Source: Chloroflexota bacterium
Lineage (GTDB): Bacteria; Chloroflexota; Dehalococcoidia; SZUA-161; SpSt-899
Assembly (NCBI GenBank): GCA_018657655.1
Contig: JABHWQ010000282.1
Location: 1-5,730 of the forward strand
DNA: 5,730 nucleotides
Direction: 5' to 3'
Shown: in pieces, positions 1 to 5,522 of the stretch
Layout of the letters: each line of letters starts with the position of its first letter
Position numbering within the stretch: position 1 is the first letter of the stretch
The notes under the pieces: model-generated
What the model saw: only the letters and a program-made list of their open reading frames with translations
Database searches by the model: none
What the model was told of the DNA's origin: nothing
Program-made: the position numbers and the translations under genes

Positions 1-572
1 CTATCCTTGCCCTTGCACCAGCCATTCGCGAAGAGTTGGTCGATCTGGATATCATCATAGACAGCAAGTCCGGTGTTTCCGGAGCCGGCCGTTCATTGAA
101 ACTCAATACGCATTTTGCTGAAGCGAATGAAAATGTATCCGCCTATGCTCTCGGCGGACATCGGCATATGCCGGAGATACGGCAGGAATTGCAGGTTCTG
201 GCTGGAGGGCAAAGCGTATCGCTTACATTTGTGCCCCATTTGATACCTATGACTCGAGGAATGTTGAGTTCCTGCTACGCCCGATTGCGCAAGAGAGTTA
301 CCCTTGGAGAAGTACGCGAATTATACCGGGAGTTCTATCGCGATGAACCTTTCGTCCGAGTGGTAGATACTGCGCCCCAAACCAAACAAACCCTGGGAAG
401 CAATTTCTGCCTGATCCACCCCGTCATCGATCCCCGAACCGAGCGATTGATAGTGATAAGCTGCATCGATAACCTAGTCAAGGGCGGTGCCGGACAAGCA
501 ATACAGAATATGAACCTGATGCTCGGTTTGCCGGAGACAACGGGACTGGACGGATTGGCAGTTTATCCTTAG
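1..572 (+). CDS. argC: N-acetyl-gamma-glutamyl-phosphate reductase, C-terminal part (5' end outside window)
   Basis: ArgC carries out the NADPH-dependent reduction of N-acetyl-glutamyl-5-phosphate to the semialdehyde in cytoplasmic arginine biosynthesis. The reading frame is already open at base 3 and runs about 189 codons to a TAG at 570-572. A TTG at position 36 is internal and is not the true start. Family hallmarks are visible: SGVSGAGR (fragment residues about 23-30), the HRHMPEI segment at 159-179 whose His matches the family's catalytic histidine, the PHLIPMTRGM strand, and a typical C-terminus with NMNLMLGLPETTGL. Full ArgC proteins are about 340-350 residues, so roughly the N-terminal 45% (NAD(P)-binding fold and the catalytic Cys) lies upstream of the window. 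No argJ or argB follows; the next gene is unrelated and 269 bases away. I see no convincing terminator after the stop. The family assignment is secure; the upstream operon context cannot be seen. Confidence 0.95.
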   Translation, partial: ILALAPAIREELVDLDIIIDSKSGVSGAGRSLKLNTHFAEANENVSAYALGGHRHMPEIRQELQVLAGGQSVSLTFVPHLIPMTRGMLSSCYARLRKRVTLGEVRELYREFYRDEPFVRVVDTAPQTKQTLGSNFCLIHPVIDPRTERLIVISCIDNLVKGGAGQAIQNMNLMLGLPETTGLDGLAVYP

Positions 573-692
573 TTTTGCCACTAAGATATCCCCCAGTTCA
601 AAGAAAGACCAGAAGCAGACAGTATAGGTGTGATTAACACTTCATCGCACTAAAACTGCAAAGGCCTCTCGGAAATTGAGTTCGGCCCGGAT

Positions 693-721
693 TTGAAAAC
701 GGCACTCGAATCAGGTATGCT
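693..721 (+). promoter_or_regulatory. Candidate sigma70-type promoter for the zinc-ribbon/RDD operon
   Basis: TTGAAA (693-698) and TATGCT (716-721) are separated by exactly 17 bases, against the consensus TTGACA-17-TATAAT. Transcription would start near 728 and leave an untranslated leader of about 114 bases before the TTG start at 842. It is the best match I found in the interval. The -10 element is only 4 of 6, so it remains a prediction. Confidence 0.4.
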
Positions 722-827
722 CTTCGTAAATCTTTTTTACCCGGTGAACTCGAGTGTTGGGTTGGTTTCTACTACCGGTTCAAAGAATCAGTTACAAAAC
801 GTTCACATCGTGATTTTGACAGATTAT

Positions 828-833
828 GGAGAG
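828..833 (+). promoter_or_regulatory. Ribosome binding site fixing the TTG start at 842
   Basis: GGAGAG lies 8 bases before TTG at 842. An in-frame TAA at 836-838 rules out any earlier start, and the first zinc-ribbon cysteine is residue 5, so a later start would break the domain. Together these settle the unusual TTG start. Confidence 0.8.
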
Positions 834-841
834 AATAAGGC

Positions 842-2812
842 TTGACTAACCTTTGCCCCAAGTGCGGCCAACCTGCTGCAGACGACTGGAAAATCTGCCC
901 TGGTTGCCGCACTCCATTAATAGACAAATGCCCCAAATGCGGGAGATCGCAGCGCGTGAACTGGGCCGAGTGCCCCTATTGCGAATCTCCGGCTGGCAGA
1001 TTGGTTTGCCCGAAATGCCACAACTATGTAGAAGATGACTGGAGAGTTTGCTCTTTCTGCGGCACACCACTTATCGAAACAATCGGGTACTACTGCTCAG
1101 AATGCGGCAATGACGTACAAGACGATTGGAACGTATGTCCGTCCTGCGGCATACCTCTCAATGAAACTAAAGCTGCTTCTCGAGGCATAATTGGTGCCCG
1201 CCTTCCTGCCATCGATTCCCAAATCAAAGGCTATGCTTCAAAAGAACACAAAGATAAATTCAGAACCAGGGCTATCATTCTGGCAGTGTTATTCATAGTC
1301 GGGCAATTTGTGCTCCCCATAATCATCTTGGTAGCATTTATCTTCACCACTGGATTTGAGTTCACAAGAGGTGCGCCGGACCGAGGGGCTTACTGGAATG
1401 ATGCCATTTGGTATGTAGAGGATACTTACGAAATCGGGGCTGATTTTGACGATTATTCGAAGCTGAAGAGGATCGACCTAGCACTGAAGTCAGACCTGGA
1501 AGACGTACAACAACTCTCAATGGATGATCCCTGGCTGGTTACAGATGACGATAGACTGTGGCTCATATCGCGCTCCGGGCTAGCCCATTATTCGAACAAT
1601 AGCCTAACCATCATCGATGACGATCAGCATCTATGGGATATTTCATCCGTATTCGTCTATCAGGGCCAACCCGCCATGGTGAGCGAGACTCGCATCGGGT
1701 TTAACCTTGAAGTCTACAAGGATAACCACTGGGAACAGATATGCAGAATCGATACCACCGGATTGAGCAACTCCAGCGAATATGCCGATAGGCTTCAAGT
1801 TGTTTCCAGTCAAGATGAGTTGCATTTATTCTATTCCAATGACGAGCGTATTTATTACAGTCAATGGAAGAACGAAACCGAAATAGGACCGGAAGCGAAT
1901 TGGCAATACGTAGCCTCGTATGACTTCGAGTGGCATCCTGTCTGGCTCAATGGAGAGCCCGCTGTTTTTAGTCTGACTAACGGAGCTTTCCCGCAAGAGA
2001 TTGAATGCCTGACCCAGATCGACTATGGCGATCAATGGGCCCCTATTTTCTCGCTTGACACCGGAATGACACTCACATTTGGTGTCTATCCTTTATCACA
2101 AGATGGCCAGTTTTCTATTCTTGCTCAATCATTAACGGGATCAACCAGGATGTTAATAAGTGAATCCGACGGAACTGTAGTAAATGAGAAGCGCTATGGA
2201 AGCCCGTGGGGCTTTTTCTCCGGCGGTTTCCTGATGATGTACGTGTTTATCAGTATAATAGGATATCTATTACCCCTGATGCTAGTGGTAGCATTATCAT
2301 CGTTGATGAACAAATACAGGGAACGCAACTATATTTACCGAGAAACGAGTATACCCTATGCATCACTTACGCGCCGGGGAATTGCTGAAGCTATCGATAT
2401 AGTTATCGCTTGTGGAGTGATGGGGGTCGGTTACCTCGGGTTAATGCTGTCAGAATCCGGCTTCGAGGCCATGATGCTATCTGATCCTTCAGCTTCTCCT
2501 ACGGGATACGGTCTCTTGATCGGAGGCGTCCTGTGGGGCATCGCCTGTCTCTTTATCTTCAGCTATACGGAAGGAAGGTGGGGCATAACTCCAGGCAAAT
2601 GGGCAGTGGGGATAAAGGTATTGAATACTGAACTACATCCCTGCGGTTTCGTGAGCGGTCTGGTGAGGAACTTGCTCGAAATTGTGGACGGATTCACCAG
2701 TTTCATGCTTGGTATAATGTTCATCGCATTCACCGAGAATTGGCAAAGGATAGGTGACATCGCAGCCAAAACAGTGGTAATAGACATACGAAAGAGTCCA
2801 TCGGATCAATGA
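842..2812 (+). CDS. Multi-zinc-ribbon, membrane-anchored protein with extracytoplasmic beta-rich domain and C-terminal RDD domain
   Basis: This is a 656-residue protein of unknown function. Four zinc ribbons occupy residues 5-106, with cysteine pairs 5/8-19/22, 30/33-44/47, 56/59-70/73 and 85/88-99/102; most carry a DDW or NW before the second pair. A hydrophobic helix follows at about 143-168. Residues about 170-455 are polar, rich in aromatic and short beta-like segments with recurring 'GQPA'/'GEPA' and 'HWEQ'/'QWAP' turns, which suggests a beta-propeller-like fold (inference). A second helix lies at about 460-488. An RDD domain follows (about 508-648): R512 and D519 in its first helix, GITPGKWAVGIKV at 581-593, R609, and GDIAAKTVV at 638-646. 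With the ribbons cytoplasmic, the middle domain would be outside and the RDD back in the membrane. RDD domains are often linked to transport or membrane insertion, but their role is poorly defined. The stop overlaps the next gene by 4 bases (ATGA), so co-translation is likely. No enzyme motif is visible. Confidence 0.85.
   Translation: MTNLCPKCGQPAADDWKICPGCRTPLIDKCPKCGRSQRVNWAECPYCESPAGRLVCPKCHNYVEDDWRVCSFCGTPLIETIGYYCSECGNDVQDDWNVCPSCGIPLNETKAASRGIIGARLPAIDSQIKGYASKEHKDKFRTRAIILAVLFIVGQFVLPIIILVAFIFTTGFEFTRGAPDRGAYWNDAIWYVEDTYEIGADFDDYSKLKRIDLALKSDLEDVQQLSMDDPWLVTDDDRLWLISRSGLAHYSNNSLTIIDDDQHLWDISSVFVYQGQPAMVSETRIGFNLEVYKDNHWEQICRIDTTGLSNSSEYADRLQVVSSQDELHLFYSNDERIYYSQWKNETEIGPEANWQYVASYDFEWHPVWLNGEPAVFSLTNGAFPQEIECLTQIDYGDQWAPIFSLDTGMTLTFGVYPLSQDGQFSILAQSLTGSTRMLISESDGTVVNEKRYGSPWGFFSGGFLMMYVFISIIGYLLPLMLVVALSSLMNKYRERNYIYRETSIPYASLTRRGIAEAIDIVIACGVMGVGYLGLMLSESGFEAMMLSDPSASPTGYGLLIGGVLWGIACLFIFSYTEGRWGITPGKWAVGIKVLNTELHPCGFVSGLVRNLLEIVDGFTSFMLGIMFIAFTENWQRIGDIAAKTVVIDIRKSPSDQ
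854..1159 (+). repeat. Four tandem zinc-ribbon modules within the 656-residue protein
   Basis: Four copies of a CxxC-x10-CxxC module of about 22 residues (residues 5-106) lie one after another. Copies 1, 3 and 4 share the pattern C-x2-C-x6-DDW-x2-C-x2-C-x2-PL; copy 2 has NW and lacks the final PL. This corresponds to two double-zinc-ribbon units. Similarity is clear at protein level, while the DNA copies have diverged. A single further copy opens the next gene. Confidence 0.85.
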
Positions 2813-3411
2813 GTATATTCTGTCCCTATTGCGGGAACAAAAACCTTGATTGGGCCAGATTCTGCCGGTCGTGCGGATCAAGTCTTGCCTCGGTACATTC
2901 AGGTCCGTTTGCCCAACGACGTGTACCCCAGCCAACTCCAATTGAATATGCCGGATTCTGGAAGAGGTTTGCCGCTTTCATAATCGACTACATTTTGATC
3001 TACATCGCAAACTTTGTTATTTCCGTAATGATTGGTTTAGTAGTAACTGTGGGCGCAGCAAGTGATACCGGGATAGGCGTTGTTCATAGTGTCATTTTAT
3101 TTAGCTTCTGGTTAGTTGCCCCGTGGTTGTACTGGGCATTGATGGAAAGTTCTTCCCACCAGGCTACCCTGGGCAAGAAGGCGTTGAAAATCAAGGTCAC
3201 AGATTATTCGGGGGAAAGACTTACATTTGCCCGAGCCACCGGAAGACACTGGGCCAAGATAGCATCATTCGCCACTATCTACATTGGATTTATCATGGCA
3301 GGTTTCACCACTAAGAAACAAGGCCTGCACGATATGATAAGTGAGAGTCTGGTGGTAACAACCAAAGAGGATGAAATTATCAGCAATCATTCCAAAATCG
3401 GCCTAAAATAG
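2809..3411 (+). CDS. Zinc-ribbon and RDD-domain membrane protein
   Basis: This 200-residue membrane protein has one N-terminal zinc ribbon (C5, C8, C19, C22), then a Pro-rich linker (about 30-45) and an RDD domain. The RDD signature is typical: YAGFWKRFAAFIIDYIL (47-63) with R53 and D60, a second helix at about 92-112, ATLGKKALKIKV (119-130), R146, a third helix at about 151-166, and QGLHDMISESLVV (171-183) with D175. The length is normal for this common bacterial architecture. ATG at 2809 overlaps the preceding TGA as ATGA and has no strong ribosome binding site of its own, which points to translational coupling. The protein shares both module types with its upstream neighbour, so the two may form one membrane complex; a paralogous origin of the shared modules is likely. 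The biochemical function is unknown. The family assignment is secure, the role is not. Confidence 0.9.
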   Translation: MSIFCPYCGNKNLDWARFCRSCGSSLASVHSGPFAQRRVPQPTPIEYAGFWKRFAAFIIDYILIYIANFVISVMIGLVVTVGAASDTGIGVVHSVILFSFWLVAPWLYWALMESSSHQATLGKKALKIKVTDYSGERLTFARATGRHWAKIASFATIYIGFIMAGFTTKKQGLHDMISESLVVTTKEDEIISNHSKIGLK

Positions 3412-3415
3412 GAGA
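3411..3415 (+). promoter_or_regulatory. Ribosome binding site of the broken membrane-protein gene
   Basis: GGAGA overlaps the end of the preceding stop codon and lies 8 bases before ATG at 3424, an ideal spacing. That ATG reads only four codons before TAA. A site this well placed in front of a five-codon frame is a main reason to think the gene originally started here and was later frameshifted. Confidence 0.5.
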
Positions 3416-3604
3416 ATACTGATATGCATTGCCTTTAATCTAGCTCTGGAATTATGGGTTCACGGAATTATGGGATTTATACATCCGGTCCGGTTAATTT
3501 CCCTATCGTTGATATATTTACCCCATTTCCTCATCCTTGAAGATTTAATCCTGAGATTCAACTTGAGAGATTATCATGTCCTTTTATGTGGCTTTGTGTA
3601 TTGA

Positions 3605-3985
3605 ATGATTCAGGAAACATTCAATACAGGTAGCGTTTTTGATGAAGCGTTTGTGTTGGGAGTAAACCCTGTGTTAATTTTCATGGCCAATGTTTTGTGG
3701 TGGGGAATTTTGCAGAGCGTTTTTGCTTACTATTTCGCAAATACAATAGTGAAACGTAATGACAGTCAAACTGAAAAAATGGGGAAATGGGGTTGGATTC
3801 TGGCTATTGGAATAAATGCTTTCTTCTTTTCAGTTCTGGCGCTTGAAAGCAATCTCCCTGGCGGAACCAGAACAGGATATTTGGCAAGTGTGATATTGAT
3901 CCTCAGCGCAATAGTGCTACTTATCGCACTGAAAAACCAAAAAACGAAATGGAAATTAAACGCATCCGTTTTGTGGACCGATTGA
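3605..3985 (+). CDS. Central intact frame of the broken membrane-protein gene (126 residues, hypothetical)
   Basis: This is the longest uninterrupted frame of the broken gene and the piece most likely to be called as a gene by software. Three hydrophobic helices are visible at residues about 18-45, 62-78 and 89-109, with a polar loop (about 48-60) between the first two. ATG at 3605 directly follows an in-frame TGA (3602-3604) and has no ribosome binding site. The hydrophobic reading continues in the same frame upstream of that TGA, back to about 3437. I therefore regard 3605 as an artificial start. The last residues (after about 110) turn polar, past the probable shift point. No known domain is recognised. 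If it is expressed on its own, it would be a small integral membrane protein of unknown function. Confidence 0.45.
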   Translation: MIQETFNTGSVFDEAFVLGVNPVLIFMANVLWWGILQSVFAYYFANTIVKRNDSQTEKMGKWGWILAIGINAFFFSVLALESNLPGGTRTGYLASVILILSAIVLLIALKNQKTKWKLNASVLWTD

Positions 3986-4176
3986 TAAGGATTCAATTCA
4001 AGATATGCATAGTGATGTGGATAATGAACACAGCTTTATTGGGTAGTATTGCTGAACTTATGTTCGTTGCTTGGGCTGTGTTTACCGGGATAGCCTACCT
4101 GATATTCACATTAAAAGGGCATCGCTTCATTGGGAAGGTTGAACCTTTGGAATTATCGACTCAATCCAGCTCATAA
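3949..4176 (+). CDS. C-terminal frame of the broken membrane-protein gene (75 residues, hypothetical)
   Basis: This frame overlaps the 126-residue frame by 37 bases in the -1 register. It encodes a basic, amphipathic start (MEIKRIRFVDRLIRIQFK) followed by about two membrane helices (residues about 19-36 and 39-56) and a polar tail. ATG at 3949 has no ribosome binding site; the bases before it are an A-rich run. The frame is open back to 3847, but there it translates to a polar sequence, so the protein-like part begins only near 3940. The simplest reading is that it is the C-terminus of the upstream membrane protein, separated by a -1 shift. A separate, translationally coupled small gene is possible. 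Confidence 0.35.
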   Translation: MEIKRIRFVDRLIRIQFKICIVMWIMNTALLGSIAELMFVAWAVFTGIAYLIFTLKGHRFIGKVEPLELSTQSSS

Positions 4177-4203
4177 TAGGGACCAATCAATAGAGAGTTT
4201 TCT

Positions 4204-5367
4204 TTACTCCCATTCCTGCACTGTCACTACCTGCTGCATAGCATCCGCCCCGCCCGGACCTTCAACGGTAAGACTGACTGTATAGGTCCCTGCCGCGTTG
4301 TATGTATGGGTAGGACTCTGAACATCACTAGTGGTCCCATCGCCAAAATTCCAAGTCCAACTGGCAATACTCCCGGTGGATCGATCAGTAAGCGTTTCAG
4401 GGTGACCGACAAACGTTTCTGCGTGAGCGAAAAACTCCGCAACCGGTGGTGCTTCCATCACCTGAACATAGCCTACTTTTTCCTCAGTCGACATCCCTCC
4501 ACTTTCACTGACAATGTTCAAAATCACTGCGTAATTGCCAGCTGAATTATAAGTGTGAATTGGATTCTGTTCTTCGCTTATACTTCCATCACCAAAATGC
4601 CAGCCCCATAGCTTGATGTCTCCTTCAGACTGGTCAGTGAACTGAACTTCAAGCGGTTTATAGCCAATAATGGGCTGAGCGACAAAGTCCGCATCGATAA
4701 CCTTAATGAAATCCTCAATCACTTCAGTATCCGATCCGTCAGGGCCATTAACTGTCAATGTAACTGTATAATTACCAGCTTGTTCATAAGTGTTAAGGGG
4801 TTCCTGCAAAATGCTGGTGCCACCATCACCGAAATCCCAGGACCAACTATCGATCGTTCTTATGGAAAGGTCTCTAAACTTAACCGTAAGAGGAGTAGCT
4901 CCGGCAGTTGGTTGCGCGGCGAATATCGCTGTCGGGGGATGAGGACGAACCGTAAACGTCTGAGTTACCGGAGCCAGCCAAATTCCATCGCTATCTCGAA
5001 CCTCAAACACCACCGTGTAAGTACCGGCTTCTTCGGTCACCGCAGATGTTTTGAACGATTTTTTATACGCGATTGGTCCGTGGCCATCAATACTCCATCG
5101 ATACTCTTTGATCTGACCCGGTATATCGCTTCCAGTTCCTTCAAAACTAACCGTATCGTGCAAAAGAGCTGGATTCGGAATGATGCTCTCAATTACCGCC
5201 TCCGGTGCACTTGGTGTAGGTTCAGGAGTTTGTGTGGGTGTTTCTTCTGGTGTGAGAGTCGGAGTGGGGGTTGGTGTCGGCGTTGGTGTTGATGGAGTAT
5301 CGGAACCATCGGCACAGGCGACTGCAAATATGAGAACTGCCAGCAATAGAATCAGAAGAACTCTCAT
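4204..5367 (-). CDS. PKD-repeat lipoprotein with Thr-Pro linker
   Basis: This is a predicted secreted, lipid-anchored protein of 387 residues. A hydrophobic signal peptide (residues 2-17) ends in a lipobox AVA-C with Cys18 as the lipidation site. A Thr/Pro-rich linker follows (about 24-54). Four beta-sandwich domains come next: a divergent PKD/Ig-like one (about 57-140), then three clear PKD domains at about 145-224, 226-303 and 307-384. The clear ones carry WDFGDG (176-181), WHFGDG (256-261) and WNFGDG (339-344), each followed by an '(H/N)TY-x2-AGxY' turn. PKD domains commonly mediate surface, polysaccharide or protein interactions; here no catalytic domain is attached, so an adhesive or scaffold role is inferred. 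ATG at 5367 is preceded by GGGGGA at 5378-5373. The gene is transcribed divergently from the ECF sigma factor gene and ends 27 bases from the convergent broken membrane gene, without a clear terminator between them. Confidence 0.9.
   Translation of the reverse strand: MRVLLILLLAVLIFAVACADGSDTPSTPTPTPTPTPTLTPEETPTQTPEPTPSAPEAVIESIIPNPALLHDTVSFEGTGSDIPGQIKEYRWSIDGHGPIAYKKSFKTSAVTEEAGTYTVVFEVRDSDGIWLAPVTQTFTVRPHPPTAIFAAQPTAGATPLTVKFRDLSIRTIDSWSWDFGDGGTSILQEPLNTYEQAGNYTVTLTVNGPDGSDTEVIEDFIKVIDADFVAQPIIGYKPLEVQFTDQSEGDIKLWGWHFGDGSISEEQNPIHTYNSAGNYAVILNIVSESGGMSTEEKVGYVQVMEAPPVAEFFAHAETFVGHPETLTDRSTGSIASWTWNFGDGTTSDVQSPTHTYNAAGTYTVSLTVEGPGGADAMQQVVTVQEWE
5212..5289 (-). repeat. Thr-Pro-rich low-complexity tract
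   Basis: Residues about 27-52 of the lipoprotein are Thr-Pro repeats with scattered Glu and Gln. The plus-strand DNA shows an imperfect six-base period of the GTNGGN type, clearest at about 5265-5290. Such a tract is a flexible spacer that holds the PKD domains away from the membrane, and it could vary in length between strains by slippage. Confidence 0.75.
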
Positions 5368-5372
5368 CGCTT

Positions 5373-5378
5373 TCCCCC
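5373..5378 (-). promoter_or_regulatory. Ribosome binding site of the lipoprotein gene
   Basis: Read on the minus strand, GGGGGA ends 5 bases before the ATG at 5367. It supports the chosen start, which also gives a complete signal peptide with lipobox. Confidence 0.6.
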
Positions 5379-5413
5379 ACTAGGTAATTTTGATCCCGCT
5401 CGGGTTTGACCGA

Positions 5414-5442
5414 ATTATATGCTTTTGCCCCCATCAATGCAA
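5414..5442 (-). promoter_or_regulatory. Sigma70-type promoter of the PKD lipoprotein gene
   Basis: On the minus strand TTGCAT (5442-5437) and a perfect TATAAT (5419-5414) are separated by exactly 17 bases. Transcription would start near 5407, leaving a leader of about 40 bases. A short CCCG-CT-CGGG palindrome (5395-5404) lies just downstream of the predicted start and could be an operator, but this is weak. Confidence 0.65.
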
Positions 5443-5467
5443 GATATTCTGGCCCCAATTTCTTGCA
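5438..5467. repeat. Inverted repeat covering both divergent -35 elements
   Basis: TGCAAGA (5438-5444) and TCTTGCA (5461-5467) are perfect 7-base inverted copies with a 16-base spacer. Each arm contains five bases of a -35 element. It could be a regulator site or simply the result of two identical promoters facing away from each other. Confidence 0.6.
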
Positions 5468-5491
5468 ACCGTCGGCACAACAACATATAAT
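5463..5491 (+). promoter_or_regulatory. Sigma70-type promoter of the ECF sigma factor gene
   Basis: TTGCAA (5463-5468) and a perfect TATAAT (5486-5491) are separated by exactly 17 bases. Transcription would start near 5498, about 25 bases before the ATG at 5523. The elements are of the housekeeping type, unlike ECF promoters, which usually have an AAC-type -35. Confidence 0.65.
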
Positions 5492-5513
5492 CCCGATTAG
5501 CAAACCATATTCG

Positions 5514-5518
5514 AAGGA
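5514..5518 (+). promoter_or_regulatory. Ribosome binding site of the ECF sigma factor gene
   Basis: AAGGA lies 4 bases before ATG at 5523. The spacing is slightly short but acceptable, and it supports this start. Confidence 0.55.
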
Positions 5519-5522
5519 CTCG

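Larger units (their letters stand above)
573..841. other. Intergenic region between argC and the zinc-ribbon/RDD operon
   Basis: This is a 269-base stretch without a convincing gene. It holds a candidate sigma70-type promoter (693-721) and a ribosome binding site (828-833) for the gene at 842. No strong hairpin followed by a T-run is seen behind argC. One frame stays open from 654 to a TGA at 843-845, but it has no usable ribosome binding site and no recognisable domain, so I do not call it a gene. Confidence 0.6.
3424..4176 (+). pseudogene. Multi-helix membrane-protein gene broken by two frameshifts and an in-frame TGA
   Basis: Read with corrections, this interval gives one hydrophobic protein of about 250 residues. 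It starts at ATG 3424 behind a good ribosome binding site. After MHCL the frame hits TAA (3436-3438); moving +1 there gives a continuous membrane-like sequence (NLALELWVHGIMGF, then IHPVRL, LPHFLILEDLIL, LLCGFVY). An in-frame TGA follows at 3602-3604, which a GGA-to-TGA change would explain. The same frame continues with MIQETFNTGSVF and several helices to 3985. A -1 shift near the A-run at 3939-3944 joins the frame that ends at TAA 4174-4176. The two shifts cancel, so the whole interval is 753 bases, divisible by three. It starts 12 bases after the upstream stop, so it probably once belonged to the same operon. It is AT-richer than its neighbours (17 G/C of 60 at 3721-3780). I do not recognise the family. 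Alternatives are sequencing error, recoding, or separate small genes. Confidence 0.6.

Noticed and set aside
36..572. Complete 178-residue gene starting at TTG 36
   Set aside because: The ArgC frame is already open at base 3 with matching family sequence before 36, so this is the truncated tail of a longer gene.
700..759. Ten-base inverted repeat (700-709 / 750-759) around the promoter, possible attenuator or riboswitch stem
   Set aside because: Two of the ten pairs are G-U, the loop is 40 bases, and the left arm lies before the predicted transcription start, so the RNA stem would not form.
717..845. 42-codon upstream ORF overlapping the TTG start at 842
   Set aside because: It has no ribosome binding site at a workable distance, its ATG overlaps the predicted -10 element, and there is no recognisable domain.
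2633..2941. 102-residue minus-strand ORF across the junction of the two RDD genes
   Set aside because: It is antisense to two well-supported coupled genes and has no recognisable motif.
3436..3604. TGA at 3602 read as selenocysteine or as a reassigned codon
   Set aside because: TGA is used as the stop of the gene ending at 2812, the context asks for Gly rather than Cys or Sec, and other lesions flank it, so a nonsense mutation is simpler.
4780..5292. 170-residue plus-strand ORF opposite the lipoprotein gene
   Set aside because: It is the antisense shadow of the PKD coding sequence; its composition (many Arg, Ser, Cys) and lack of domains show no real protein.
5255..5292. Six-base-period GT-rich tract as a CRISPR or regulatory repeat
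   Set aside because: It is fully explained as codons for the Thr-Pro linker of the lipoprotein.
5406..5411. Plus-strand TTGACC as a -35 box for the ECF sigma gene
   Set aside because: No -10 element lies at 16-18 bases downstream (the bases there are a C-run), and a much better promoter is at 5463-5491.
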